From Pseudomonadota bacterium (lineage in GTDB: Bacteria; Verrucomicrobiota; Verrucomicrobiia; Limisphaerales; SXTU01): 64,000 bases of DNA. The notes below the pieces were generated by a model. It worked only from the letters and a program-made list of their open reading frames with translations. It had not been told where the DNA came from and made no database searches. The DNA is taken from assembly GCA_009922615.1 (NCBI GenBank), contig RFVF01000008.1, positions 27,981 to 91,980 of the forward strand. Direction: 5' to 3'. The translations under genes were made by a program, and so were the position numbers. Shown in pieces: positions 34,953 through 43,704 of this stretch. Position 1 is the first letter of the stretch. Every line of letters starts with the position of its first letter.

Positions 34953-35699
34953 TTACTTCACCGCCGCTTCCTGCAACGCCAGCAGTTCCCGAATCCCCAG
35001 ACGGCCCAGCGTCAGCATCGCGGCGAGTTGGTCGTCGGAGAACGTGCTTTCCTCGCCGGTGCCTTGCAGCTCGATGAACTCGCCAGAGCCGGTCATCACG
35101 AGGTTCATGTCCACCTGCGCGGCGGCGTCTTCGGTGTAGCAGAGATCCAACAGCGGGATACCGTTGACGACGCCCACGCTCACGGCGGCGACGGTATTCG
35201 CGATGGGATCAGCGGTAAGCTTGCCTTCGGAAACAAGTTTCTTCAGCGCCAGCCGCAGCGCGACGAACGCGCCGGTGATGGCCGCCGTGCGCGTGCCGCC
35301 ATCGGCCTGTAACACGTCGCAATCCACGCAAATGGTGCGCGCTCCGAGCTTTTCGAGGTCGAGCGCGGAACGCATCGCGCGGCCGATGAGCCGCTGAATT
35401 TCCACGGAGCGTCCGTCCACCTTGCCCTTGCTGCTATCGCGCGGTTTCCGCGTGAGCGTCGAGTAAGGCAGCATGGAATACTCCGCCGTGATCCAGCCGC
35501 CGGTGACGCCCTGTTCCTTCATCCAGCGCGGCACGGTTTCCTCGATGGTCACGCCGCAGATGACGCGGGTGTTGCCCCACTCGATGAGCGTGGAGCCGGC
35601 CGCGTGCGGCGCGATGTGGTTTTGGAAGCGGACGGGGCGGAGCTGGTCGGCCCGGCGCCCAGCCGCGCGGAGAAATGTAATGGAAGCAGATTCGGCCAT
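34953..35699 (-). CDS. rph: Ribonuclease PH
   Basis: 248 residues from ATG 35699. RNase PH trims tRNA 3' ends with inorganic phosphate. Signatures seen are GSTLIEWGNTRVICGVT, EYSMLPYSTLTRKPRD, GRSVEIQRLIGRAMRSALD, CDVLQADGGTRTAAITGA and MTGSGEFIELQGTGE. It is the first gene of the leftward run that continues with the histidine phosphatase and prmA. Confidence 0.97.
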   Translation of the reverse strand: MAESASITFLRAAGRRADQLRPVRFQNHIAPHAAGSTLIEWGNTRVICGVTIEETVPRWMKEQGVTGGWITAEYSMLPYSTLTRKPRDSSKGKVDGRSVEIQRLIGRAMRSALDLEKLGARTICVDCDVLQADGGTRTAAITGAFVALRLALKKLVSEGKLTADPIANTVAAVSVGVVNGIPLLDLCYTEDAAAQVDMNLVMTGSGEFIELQGTGEESTFSDDQLAAMLTLGRLGIRELLALQEAAVK

Positions 35700-35753
35700 A
35701 AGGGCGTCGATGTTAGGAACCGCCCGCAGCCGGGGCAATGGTGAAGTCCGTTG

Positions 35754-35798
35754 CCTGACTTTGGACTTTGGACTTTTGGACCTTGGACTTTAGACTTC
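35754..35798. repeat. Intergenic TTGGACTTTGGACTTTTGGAC repeat upstream of polX
   Basis: Tandem TTTGGACT/TTGGACC units directly precede the polX start at 35804, leaving only a few bases for a ribosome-binding site. It is divergent from the rph promoter region. Confidence 0.8.
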
Positions 35799-35803
35799 CC
35801 CGC

Positions 35804-37549
35804 ATGGACAAAGAGCAAGTCGCCGCCGTACTCACCGAGATTGGCACGCTGCTGGAACTCAAGGGCGAGAACCCCTTCAAGACCCGCGCCTATCACAACG
35901 CCGCGCGCACGCTCGAGGGCCTCTCCGAGCCGCTGGACGAAATCGTCGCCGAGGGCCGCCTCGGCGAGATCAAGGGCTTCGGCGACGCGCTCGTGGACAA
36001 GATCACCAAGCTCGTCACCACCGGGAAGCTGCCTTACTACGACGAGCTGAAAGCCTCCGTCGCGCCCGGCCTCATCGAAATGCTCGGCATCCCCACGCTC
36101 GGGCCGAAGAAGGTGAAGAAACTCCACGACGAACTTGGCGTGGACACCATCGAGGCCCTCGAAGCCGCGTGCAAGGCGGGCAAAGTCGCCGTGCTCGACG
36201 GCTTCGGCGAGAAGACGCAGACGAAGATCCTCGAAGGCATCGCGTTCAAGCGCCAGTTCACCAGCAAGCACCACCTGCACAAGGCCCTCGCCGTCGCGCA
36301 GCCCATCCTCGAAAACCTCCGCCAGCATCCCGCCGTGACGCGCTGCAGCACAGCCGGCAGCCTGCGCCGCTGGAAGGAAACCATTGGCGACATTGATTTC
36401 CTCGTCTCCTCGCGCGCGCCCGCCGAGGTCATCGAGTTCTTCGTCGCGCAGCCCGGCGTCCTCAGCGTCAGCGCCAAGGGCGACACCAAGGCCAGCGTGA
36501 TTGTCGAGGGCGGCATCCAGGCGGACCTGCGCGTGGTGAGCGACGCCGAGTATCCCTTCGCGCTCGCATATTTCACGGGCAGCAAGGAACACAACATCGT
36601 CATGCGCCAGCGGGCCATCGCGCGCGGCCTGCGCCTCAACGAATACGGCCTCTTCCGCTCCAAGGAGGAAACCCGCGATCCCGCGCTCCGCCTGCCGTGC
36701 CACACCGAGGAAGACATCTTCCGCGAACTCGACCTCTGCTACGTCGAGCCGGAGCTGCGCGAAGACTACGGCGAGTTCGCCGCCGCCGAGGCGGGCAAGC
36801 TCCCGCGCCTCCTCGAATGGACCGACCTCCGCGGCTCGCTCCACAACCACTCGAACTGGAGCGACGGCCACGAGACGCTCGAGCAAATCGCCGAGCGCGC
36901 GGAGGAACTGGGCTTGAGCTACTGGGCCATCACCGACCACTCCCGCGCGAGCTTCCAGGCGAACGGCCTTTCCCCCGAGCGCCTCCGCGACCAGCTCAAA
37001 GCCATCGCCGAGGTGAACCAGAAGTTAGCCGACGACGGCACGGACTTCCGCCTGCTCACCGGCACCGAGGTGGACATCCTCAAGGAGAAGCTCGACTTCC
37101 CCGACGACCTACTCGCCGAACTGGACGTGGTCGTCGCCAGCCTGCACGTCGCGGGCAGCGACGAGGCGGACAACACCAAGCGCCTCATCCGCGCGGCGGA
37201 GAACCCGCACGTCCACATGCTCGGCCACCTCACCGGTCGGCTGCTGCTGGAGCGCAACCCGTATCCCGTGAACCAGCAGGCGGTGATTGACGCGTGCGCC
37301 GCGACCGGCACCTGGATTGAGCTGAACGCCAGCCCGTGGCGCTTCGACCTCGACTGGCGGCTCTGGCACTACGCGCGGAGCAAGGGCGTGAAGTGCGTCA
37401 TCAACTGCGACGCCCACCGCCTCGACCACTTCGGCTACCTCCGCCTCGGTGCCGGCGTCGCGCGCAAAGGCTGGCTGACGAAGGGCGATGTGGTGAACAC
37501 GCTCTCGCTGGCGGAGCTGAGGAAGGTGCTGGAGGGGAAGCGGGGGTGA
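35804..37549 (+). CDS. polX: DNA polymerase/3'-5' exonuclease PolX
   Basis: 581 residues from ATG 35804. The N-terminal half is a pol-X polymerase: NPFKTRAYHNAARTLEGL, GFGDALVDKI, HLHKAL and the catalytic TAGSLRRWKETIGDIDFL (D-x-D). The C-terminal half is a PHP domain with SLHNHSNWSDGHETL and NCDAHRLDHFGYL. Bacterial PolX fills gaps in base-excision repair and the PHP domain gives exonuclease/AP-endonuclease activity. It is alone on its strand here. Confidence 0.96.
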   Translation: MDKEQVAAVLTEIGTLLELKGENPFKTRAYHNAARTLEGLSEPLDEIVAEGRLGEIKGFGDALVDKITKLVTTGKLPYYDELKASVAPGLIEMLGIPTLGPKKVKKLHDELGVDTIEALEAACKAGKVAVLDGFGEKTQTKILEGIAFKRQFTSKHHLHKALAVAQPILENLRQHPAVTRCSTAGSLRRWKETIGDIDFLVSSRAPAEVIEFFVAQPGVLSVSAKGDTKASVIVEGGIQADLRVVSDAEYPFALAYFTGSKEHNIVMRQRAIARGLRLNEYGLFRSKEETRDPALRLPCHTEEDIFRELDLCYVEPELREDYGEFAAAEAGKLPRLLEWTDLRGSLHNHSNWSDGHETLEQIAERAEELGLSYWAITDHSRASFQANGLSPERLRDQLKAIAEVNQKLADDGTDFRLLTGTEVDILKEKLDFPDDLLAELDVVVASLHVAGSDEADNTKRLIRAAENPHVHMLGHLTGRLLLERNPYPVNQQAVIDACAATGTWIELNASPWRFDLDWRLWHYARSKGVKCVINCDAHRLDHFGYLRLGAGVARKGWLTKGDVVNTLSLAELRKVLEGKRG

Positions 37550-37579
37550 GGAACGGATTCCGCGCCCGGTAAATAACCC

Positions 37580-38017
37580 TCAAGGGTTCTTGGTGGTGAT
37601 GTCGTTGGTGCCGACTGCATTGGTCTCGACCTGACGCCGCAACTCACAGGACGAGGGTGGCTTCGGCGGTTTGGGCGGCAAGGACGCAAGAATCGAAGAA
37701 ATCTCCGCAGGCACGGGCACACCGCAAGTCTGATAATACTCCTTAACTTTCCACAGTGCCCAGCGAGAGTGTTCGCGATCTCCGAAGCTGTGTGTGGCCT
37801 CGACCAACTGCGGTAAAGTAAGGTCGATATTGGTCAGCAACTCTTGGTGCTTGTTTTGGCGAATCATCGTTGCCGTGCGAGCCATCTCCTCAACTCCGCT
37901 AGCGTAAATCATCTCCGCGCCTTGCCCGGCAGGGACGACGGCCTTAAACCACATGGCAATCGCCCCAACCAGCGCGCCGGACAGGAACACTCCGCTAAAC
38001 AACAGTGCCTTTTTCAT
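37580..38017 (-). CDS. Hypothetical membrane-anchored protein
   Basis: 145 residues. The N-terminal hydrophobic segment KKALLFSGVFLSGALVGAIAMWF is probably a membrane anchor. The rest is helical (VEEMARTATMIRQNKHQELLTNI) with one Cys in TCGVPVPA, a Pro-rich tract (LPPKPPKPPSS) and another Cys. The outside domain faces the periplasm. No family was recognised. Confidence 0.6.
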   Translation of the reverse strand: MKKALLFSGVFLSGALVGAIAMWFKAVVPAGQGAEMIYASGVEEMARTATMIRQNKHQELLTNIDLTLPQLVEATHSFGDREHSRWALWKVKEYYQTCGVPVPAEISSILASLPPKPPKPPSSCELRRQVETNAVGTNDITTKNP

Positions 38018-38339
38018 ATCTCTGGAAGCTTATGCACGGATATTGGCAGAAGCCGGCCGGAGCCTCTTCCAACAAGCTGGGTGCTGCATGAGAGAACTCT
38101 GGCGGCTTGGGCGATTCTGTCAATCAGTTCGCCCTTTCCATCGTCGCCGCCATGACGCGCAGGCTGAAGCCCGCGACTGTGGGAGACTGGCGGTGCTTTG
38201 GAGTGCGGTGACTCGTCACCGCTCTCCGCAGGCGACTCGTCGCCGTCGAGGTCGGACGCGTTCACGGACGGAAGCAGCAGTTTGGTTCCACCCAGAGTTG
38301 ACATGACCGGGCTGACGCCAAAGCCCGTATGCCAACCGG
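38018..38339. other. Intergenic region with decorator palindromes
   Basis: No convincing gene in 322 bp. It contains the palindrome GCGGTGAC-TC-GTCACCGC (38205-38222) and a related GCGAC-TC-GTCGC (38230-38241), plus a reverse tract at 38160-38180. This again looks like a remnant of the mobile-palindrome families. Confidence 0.6.
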
Positions 38340-39320
38340 CTAAAGGTTGAGTTCCCCGCGCTGCACGCGCATACACGCGCTGGCGTGGCCCAATTCGATT
38401 TCCTTCAGCGCCACTTCACCCGTCCGGCACTCGGACTGCGCGAACTCACAGCGGTCCGCGAAGGCGCAGGCCGGCAGCGGCTTGGACACGTCGGGCGGCA
38501 AGCCGGGGATGGTGTAGAGTTCCGCGCCCTTGCCCTGTAGCGCGGGGATGCTGCGCTGGAGCGCGCGGTTGTAGGGGTGCAGCGGACGCGCGAAGATGTC
38601 CTCCACCCGGCCCGACTCCACCACGCGGCCCGCATACATCACCAGCACGCGCCGGCAGAAGCCCGCCACCACGCCGAGGTCGTGCGAAATCCAGATGACC
38701 GCCATGCCGCGCTCGCGCTGGAGCCGCGCGATGAGGTCGAGGATTTGCGCCTGCACGGTCACGTCCAGCGCGGTGGTCGGCTCGTCGGCGATGAGCAAAT
38801 CCGGCTGCGTGATGAGCGCCATCGCGATCATCACGCGCTGCCGCATTCCGCCGCTGAACTCGTGCGGATAACTGCGGATGCGCCGCGCGGCATCCGGCAC
38901 GCCCACTTCCTCCAGCGCGCGGATGGCGCGCTTCACCGCTTCCTCGCGCGGCATCTTCTCGTGGATGAGCAGCGGCTCGATGAGCTGGTCCTCGATGCGC
39001 AGATACGGGTTCAGCGAGGTCATCGGGTCCTGGAAAATCATCGCGATGCGCTTGCCGCGAATCTGGTTCAGCTCCACCTCGCTCATCACGAGCAAGTCGG
39101 CACCGTCGAAGCGCGCCGTGCCCGACTCGATGCGTCCCGGCGGCTTGGGAATGAGACCCATCAGCGAGTAGCACGTCACGGACTTGCCCGAGCCGCTCTC
39201 GCCCACGATACCCAGCGTCTCGCCCTTCTCGACGCTGAACGACACGCCATCCACCGCGCGCACGATGCCGTTGCGCGTGTGGAAATAGGCCCGGAGGTTT
39301 TGGACTTCGAGGAGCGACAT
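38340..39320 (-). CDS. oppD: Oligopeptide/dipeptide ABC transporter ATPase OppD
   Basis: 326 residues from ATG 39320. Features are Walker A VGESGSGKS, MIFQDPMTSLNPYLRIEDQLIEP, signature FSGGMRQRVMIAMAL, Walker B LLIADEPTTALDVT, switch WISHDLGVVA, and the OppD-specific C-terminal HPYNRALQ...CAFADRCEFAQSEC with its Fe-S-like Cys cluster. It drives peptide import with OppBC. The partner ATPase OppF is missing from the operon. Confidence 0.95.
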   Translation of the reverse strand: MSLLEVQNLRAYFHTRNGIVRAVDGVSFSVEKGETLGIVGESGSGKSVTCYSLMGLIPKPPGRIESGTARFDGADLLVMSEVELNQIRGKRIAMIFQDPMTSLNPYLRIEDQLIEPLLIHEKMPREEAVKRAIRALEEVGVPDAARRIRSYPHEFSGGMRQRVMIAMALITQPDLLIADEPTTALDVTVQAQILDLIARLQRERGMAVIWISHDLGVVAGFCRRVLVMYAGRVVESGRVEDIFARPLHPYNRALQRSIPALQGKGAELYTIPGLPPDVSKPLPACAFADRCEFAQSECRTGEVALKEIELGHASACMRVQRGELNL

Positions 39321-39494
39321 GATTTCAACCACGGATGGACACGGATGGACACGGATGAAGAGGGAAGTTTGCCGCGAAAGGACGCAGAGAGCACAGAAGG
39401 GAGAGGGATTGCACAGAAGGAATTCTTTGTGCCCTCTGCGCCCTTTTGCGGCGAATCAATCCGTGTTGATTCATGTTCATCCGTGGTTTCAATC
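39321..39494. repeat. Nested inverted repeat filling the oppC-oppD spacer
   Basis: The outer arms carry CAACCACGGATGGACACGG (39326-39358) and, opposite, CATCCGTGGTTTCAATC (39478-39494). The inner arms are GCCGCGAAAGGACGCAGAGA (39371 onwards) and CTCTGCGCCCTTTTGCGGC (39434-39452). The right outer arm overlaps the oppC stop codon and the left arm touches the oppD start. Confidence 0.9.
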
Positions 39495-40370
39495 TTTACT
39501 CGCCCGCACGTCGAGCGCGTCGCGCAGGCCGTCGCCGAGGAAGTTCAGACAGAAGAGCGTCGCGCTGAAAGCACCGGCGGGGAAGACGAGCATCCACCAG
39601 TATTCCTCCATGCGGTCCGCGCCGTCCTTAATCATCGAGCCCCACGAGCTCATCGGCGGTTGCACGCCGAGGCCGAGGAAGCTCAGGAACGCTTCGAGCA
39701 GCATCACCGCCGGCACCGTGAGCGTAGTGTAAACGATGACCGGCCCGAGGACATTGGGAATCATGTGGCGCAGGATGATGCGGCGCTTGCGCAAGCCCAG
39801 CGCGTGCGCGGCCTCAACGAATTCCATGCGTTTCAGCGACGCCACCTGCCCGCGCACGATGCGCGCCATGGTGAGCCACTCCACCGCGCCAATCGCAGCG
39901 AAGAGCAGCCACAACTCGCGCCCGAGCCACACGGTCAGCAGGATGACGAAGAGCGTGAACGGCAGCGCGTAAAGGATGTCTACGAGCCGCATCATCAGCG
40001 CATCCAGCTTGCCGCCGATGAAGCCGGAGATGGCCCCGTAGAGCACACCGATGGTCAGCGCCACGCCCGTCGCGCACAGGCCGACCATGAGCGAGACGCG
40101 GCCGCCGTAGAGCAGTCGCGTGAACTGGTCGCGCCCGAGATGATCGGTGCCAAGCCAGTGCTTCGCGGACGGCGGGGCCGCGCCGAGGGCGAGGTTCTGC
40201 GCGTCGTAGGCGTGCGGCGAAACCCACGGCGCGGCGGCGCAAATGATGCCGAGCGCAACCACGAGGAAGGCGCTGGCGAGCGCGAGCTTGTTCTTGCGCA
40301 AGCGCGCCCAGGCGTCCTGCCACAAGGAATGGCCGGCTTCGATGGGTTCAGATGGCGTCGCTGCGATCAT
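39489..40370 (-). CDS. oppC: Oligopeptide ABC transporter permease OppC
   Basis: 293 residues with about six membrane segments. The N-terminal OppC segment (LRKNKLALASAFLVV) and the HWLGTDHLGRDQFTRLLYGGRVSL block are typical, and the EAA loop VEAAHALGLRKRRIILRHMIPN binds the ATPase. It lies 12 bp from oppB and separated from oppD by the palindrome. Confidence 0.95.
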   Translation of the reverse strand: MIAATPSEPIEAGHSLWQDAWARLRKNKLALASAFLVVALGIICAAAPWVSPHAYDAQNLALGAAPPSAKHWLGTDHLGRDQFTRLLYGGRVSLMVGLCATGVALTIGVLYGAISGFIGGKLDALMMRLVDILYALPFTLFVILLTVWLGRELWLLFAAIGAVEWLTMARIVRGQVASLKRMEFVEAAHALGLRKRRIILRHMIPNVLGPVIVYTTLTVPAVMLLEAFLSFLGLGVQPPMSSWGSMIKDGADRMEEYWWMLVFPAGAFSATLFCLNFLGDGLRDALDVRASKD

Positions 40371-40382
40371 TGCCAGATATCA

Positions 40383-41297
40383 TCATTCGAGTCGAACCTT
40401 CGGATTGAGCCACGCCTGCGCGATGTCCACGAGCAGGTTGAAGAACAGGATCAGCGCGGCGAAGAAGAAGACCGTGCCGCCCACTACCGGGATGTCGCGG
40501 TCGAAGACGGAGCCGACGAAGTATTTGCCCAGGCCCGGGATGTTGAAGACGGTCTCGATAACGAAGGAGCCGGTGATGAGGCCCGCCGCCGCCGGCCCGA
40601 GGAAGGTGACGACCGGCAGCAGGCCACCGCGCCACGCGTGCCGGGTGAGGATGCGCCAGCCGGACGCGCCCTTGGCCCGCGCGGTGCGGATGAAGTCCTG
40701 CCCCATGACTTCCAGCATACCGCCGCGCGTGAGCCGGGCGACGTAGGCTGCGAGGTGACAGCCCAGCGTGAACGCCGGGAGCACGCGATCGCTCGGCGCG
40801 TTCCAACCAGAGGTGTTGAACCAGCCGAACTTGAGCGCGAAGAGCAGCACCACCAGCGGTCCCAGCACGAACGTGGGCAGCCCCACGCCCACCATCGCGG
40901 CGGACATCGGCACGTAGTCTTGCAGCGTGTTGGGCTTTTGCGCGGCGAGCATCCCGGCGGGCAGGCCGATGCCTAACGCGATCAGCAAGGCCCACGAGCC
41001 CAGCTCCAACGACACGGGGAAGGATTCGCGGATGATTTCCCCGACGGTGCGGTTCGCGTGGCGGATGGACGGCTCGCGGCCGGTGACGAGGTTCTTGAGA
41101 AAGCGCAAGTATTGGACGCCGAGCGGTTGGTCGAGGCCGTAGTGAGCTTCGAGGCGTTTGAGGATCTCGGGCGGGATGCTCTTCTCCGCCGTGAACGGCC
41201 CGCCGGGCGCGTAGCGCACCATGAAGAACGTGAGCGTGGCCACCGCCCAGAGGACCGGGAGCGTTTGCAGCAGGCGGATGAAGAGGAAGCGGGCCAT
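40383..41297 (-). CDS. oppB: Oligopeptide ABC transporter permease OppB
   Basis: 304 residues, with the FLFIRLLQTLPVLWAVATL first segment, the PGGPF block, and the EAA-type IRTARAKGASGWRILTRHAWR loop. It forms the import channel with OppC for peptides delivered by OppA. It is separated from oppA by 161 bp that hold an inverted repeat. Confidence 0.95.
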   Translation of the reverse strand: MARFLFIRLLQTLPVLWAVATLTFFMVRYAPGGPFTAEKSIPPEILKRLEAHYGLDQPLGVQYLRFLKNLVTGREPSIRHANRTVGEIIRESFPVSLELGSWALLIALGIGLPAGMLAAQKPNTLQDYVPMSAAMVGVGLPTFVLGPLVVLLFALKFGWFNTSGWNAPSDRVLPAFTLGCHLAAYVARLTRGGMLEVMGQDFIRTARAKGASGWRILTRHAWRGGLLPVVTFLGPAAAGLITGSFVIETVFNIPGLGKYFVGSVFDRDIPVVGGTVFFFAALILFFNLLVDIAQAWLNPKVRLE

Positions 41298-41301
41298 TAC
41301 C

Positions 41302-41457
41302 GTTTAGCCACAGATGAACACTGATGGGACACAGATAGAGCCTTGAGTGCAGGAGGGCGGGAGCGAAGTAGCAACCCGCATGGGGACAAGTCCACCAGTC
41401 GTCGCAGTCCACTTCCCAATTTGTGTTTCATCTGTGTCCATCTGTGGCGAAAAACCA
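41302..41457. repeat. Intergenic inverted repeat TTAGCCACAGATGAACACTG / ATCTGTGTCCATCTGTGGCG
   Basis: Tracts 41302-41338 and 41420-41457 are reverse complements built on CCACAGATGGACACAGATG. They lie between oppA and oppB and resemble the outer arms of the 39.4-kb element (CCACGGATGGACACGG). Confidence 0.85.
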
Positions 41458-41458
41458 A

Positions 41459-43117
41459 CTACTCCAGCGACAGGTGCTCGTAGGGATGCAGGTCGAGCAG
41501 GGTTGGGTGCCAGCCTTTGACCTTGGGCGAGATGAGGTGGGAGCGGGTGTAGAAGTAGATGGGAAGGATGGGCATCTCGTCCATGAGGATGGCCTCGGCT
41601 TTCTGAAAGAGTTCGAGGCGCGCCGCGGCGTCGGCGGTGCGGCCGGCTTCAGTGATGAGGCGGTCATATTCCTTGTTGCCCCAGCCGGTTTCGTTCTGGC
41701 CGCCGCCGGTCAGCCACATATCGAGGAACGTGTTCGGGTCCACGTAGTCACCGGTCCAACCGGCGCGGCAAATCTGGTAGTTGAGCTGGCGCTGCGAATC
41801 GAGATAGACCTTCCACTCTTGGTTCAGCAGCTTCACTTCGATGCCGAGGTTCTGCTTCCACATCTGCTGGATGGCTTCGGCGACGCTGCGGTGGGTGTCC
41901 TGCGTGTTGTAGAGGATTTCCACGGAGGGGAAGCCCTTGCCGTCGGGATAGCCGGCGGCGGCGAGCAGCTTCTTCGCCTCGGCCACGCCGGCGGAACCGG
42001 AACTGCGGAAGGTATAGCCCGCAGTGCCGGGCGGAGTCATGTTAAACGCGGGGATTTGCCCGGCCTTGGTGACGAACTTGACGATACCCTCGCGGTCAAT
42101 GGCCAGGGCCAGCGCCTGCCGCACGCGCTTGTCGTTAAGCGGCGGCTTGGTGACGTTGATGCGGTAGAAGTAATTGGCCAGGTAAGGATCAATGCGGATG
42201 TAGGCCGGGCTGTTCTTCTGATACACCTCGATCTTGGTCGGCGGCACGGTGTCGGTGACGTGCAGTTTGCCGTCGCGGAACATGCGCTCCTCGGTGGCCT
42301 GGTCGGTGATGGGGAGGAAACGGATTTCGTCGAGCTTCACGGCGGCGGCGTTCCAATGCTTCGGGTTGCGCACGATGCTGATGAACTGGTTCACCTCCCA
42401 CTTCGCGAGCGTGAAGGGGCCGTTGCAGACGAAGTTTTCGGGCCGCGTCCACTTGCTGCCGCGCTCGTAGGCCTTGCCGTGCTTCTCGACCGTCGGCAGG
42501 TGGACGGGCATCCACGACGTGTGGTTCACGAGCGAGAGGAAGTAGGGCGTGGGCCCGACGAGCGTGATCTGGAAGGTGTGGTCGTCCACGACCTTGTAGC
42601 CGACCTGGGCGAAGTCTTTGAGCTTCCCCTCGTTGTAATCCTGCGCGCCCTTCACGACGTGGTGCATGTAGGCGTATTGCGCGGCGAGCGTGGGCTCGAG
42701 GATGCGGCGGTAGCTGCGGTGGAAGTCGTGCGCGGTGACGGCATCACCGTTGGACCACTGGGCGTTCTTGCGGATGTAGAATGTGTAGGTGAGCTGGTCG
42801 GCGGAGACTTCCCAGCGCTCGGCAGCGGCGGGCACGGGGTGCAAATCCTTCGGATCCTGGCCGGTCAGGCACTCGAACAGGCCCATCAGGATCATGTGCT
42901 CCGGCACACCGGTGACGAGCTGAGGATCGAGGTCGGATGGCTCGGCGCCGTTGCCGCGCAGCAGGACCATCTTGCCATCGATGCGTGACGGCGCGTCCTT
43001 CACGTCGCCCTTCTTCGCACTTTGGGCAGAGCCCGAGCCAGCGGGCGAATCAGATTTTTTGCAACCCGCCAGCGCGAGCCCGAGGCCCACGGTGGCAACC
43101 AGGAAAATCGGCTTCAT
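41459..43117 (-). CDS. oppA: Oligopeptide-binding lipoprotein OppA
   Basis: 552 residues. Lipoprotein signal VGLGLALAGCKK; lipobox LAGC at Cys19. SBP family 5 signatures follow: LDPQLVTGVPEHMILMGLFE, AAAERWEVSADQLTYTF, ... FKLHxT region RDGKLHVTDTV and the C-terminal GWTGDYVDPNTFLDMW. It captures peptides outside the membrane for OppBC. It starts the leftward operon oppA-oppB-oppC-oppD. Confidence 0.95.
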   Translation of the reverse strand: MKPIFLVATVGLGLALAGCKKSDSPAGSGSAQSAKKGDVKDAPSRIDGKMVLLRGNGAEPSDLDPQLVTGVPEHMILMGLFECLTGQDPKDLHPVPAAAERWEVSADQLTYTFYIRKNAQWSNGDAVTAHDFHRSYRRILEPTLAAQYAYMHHVVKGAQDYNEGKLKDFAQVGYKVVDDHTFQITLVGPTPYFLSLVNHTSWMPVHLPTVEKHGKAYERGSKWTRPENFVCNGPFTLAKWEVNQFISIVRNPKHWNAAAVKLDEIRFLPITDQATEERMFRDGKLHVTDTVPPTKIEVYQKNSPAYIRIDPYLANYFYRINVTKPPLNDKRVRQALALAIDREGIVKFVTKAGQIPAFNMTPPGTAGYTFRSSGSAGVAEAKKLLAAAGYPDGKGFPSVEILYNTQDTHRSVAEAIQQMWKQNLGIEVKLLNQEWKVYLDSQRQLNYQICRAGWTGDYVDPNTFLDMWLTGGGQNETGWGNKEYDRLITEAGRTADAAARLELFQKAEAILMDEMPILPIYFYTRSHLISPKVKGWHPTLLDLHPYEHLSLE

Positions 43118-43171
43118 GCGAGAGAGCTTTTAGTTTTCAAGACGACGAGGGAAGTGCAAATTTCCTTTTGC

Positions 43172-43660
43172 ATGAAGCCCCCATCACAGCTGGCTGTGGA
43201 ATATTCGGCGGAAGAGTTGGCTACCTTCCGCAGGAAAATGACCGAACAAGATCGCCGTATGGTGCAGGCCCGAAGGATGCTGTTCATGGGGGCCGAAGCG
43301 ACTGGTCTTTTCGGCGTCGTTTGGGATCGGGTAACAGCCTCAGGTTGGATGGTGTGGTGTGGACTCCTGCCGTTGGGGTGGGTGCTCTGGAGTGGCATTC
43401 TGATGATCCGCACGACGCTGGCGGGTTGCCCCGCCTGCCATCGATTGGTGGACAGCAGAGAACACGGAGACTACTGCCCCTTCTGCAAGGCTCGATACCC
43501 AGAGCAACATCAGTGGGGTGTCGGTTTGCCCAAGTGCTCACAATGCGATCGGAACTATTCCCAAGTAGTTCGGCGGGGTGGCCTTTGCTCACGGTTTTGC
43601 ACTCACTGCGGCATACAAATCAGAGACAGCGAGGACAGGTCCAAGCGCGGCGCTGCTTAG
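43172..43660 (+). CDS. Membrane protein with zinc-ribbon pair
   Basis: 162 residues from ATG 43172. A helical N-terminus (MTEQDRRMVQARR) is followed by two hydrophobic segments (GATEGLFGVVW-like and WMVWCGLLPLGWVLWSGILM) and then four Cys pairs (CPACH, CPFCK, CSQC, CTHC) making one or two zinc ribbons. A cytoplasmic or membrane-proximal zinc-binding role is inferred. It is divergent from oppA. No family was recognised. Confidence 0.65.
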   Translation: MKPPSQLAVEYSAEELATFRRKMTEQDRRMVQARRMLFMGAEATGLFGVVWDRVTASGWMVWCGLLPLGWVLWSGILMIRTTLAGCPACHRLVDSREHGDYCPFCKARYPEQHQWGVGLPKCSQCDRNYSQVVRRGGLCSRFCTHCGIQIRDSEDRSKRGAA

Positions 43661-43704
43661 TGAATCGCTTGCCCCGACGCTTGGCCGTCGGCTAGCGTCC
43701 GCCC

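Noticed and set aside
35549..36940. 463-residue minus-strand frame opposite polX and rph
   Set aside because: Ala/Glu/Leu-rich shadow with no motif; polX on the + strand has both catalytic motifs.
38577..40976. 799-residue + strand frame over the opp operon
   Set aside because: Antisense shadow of oppD/oppC/oppB. It also crosses the palindrome at 39.4 kb, which explains its odd mid-segment.
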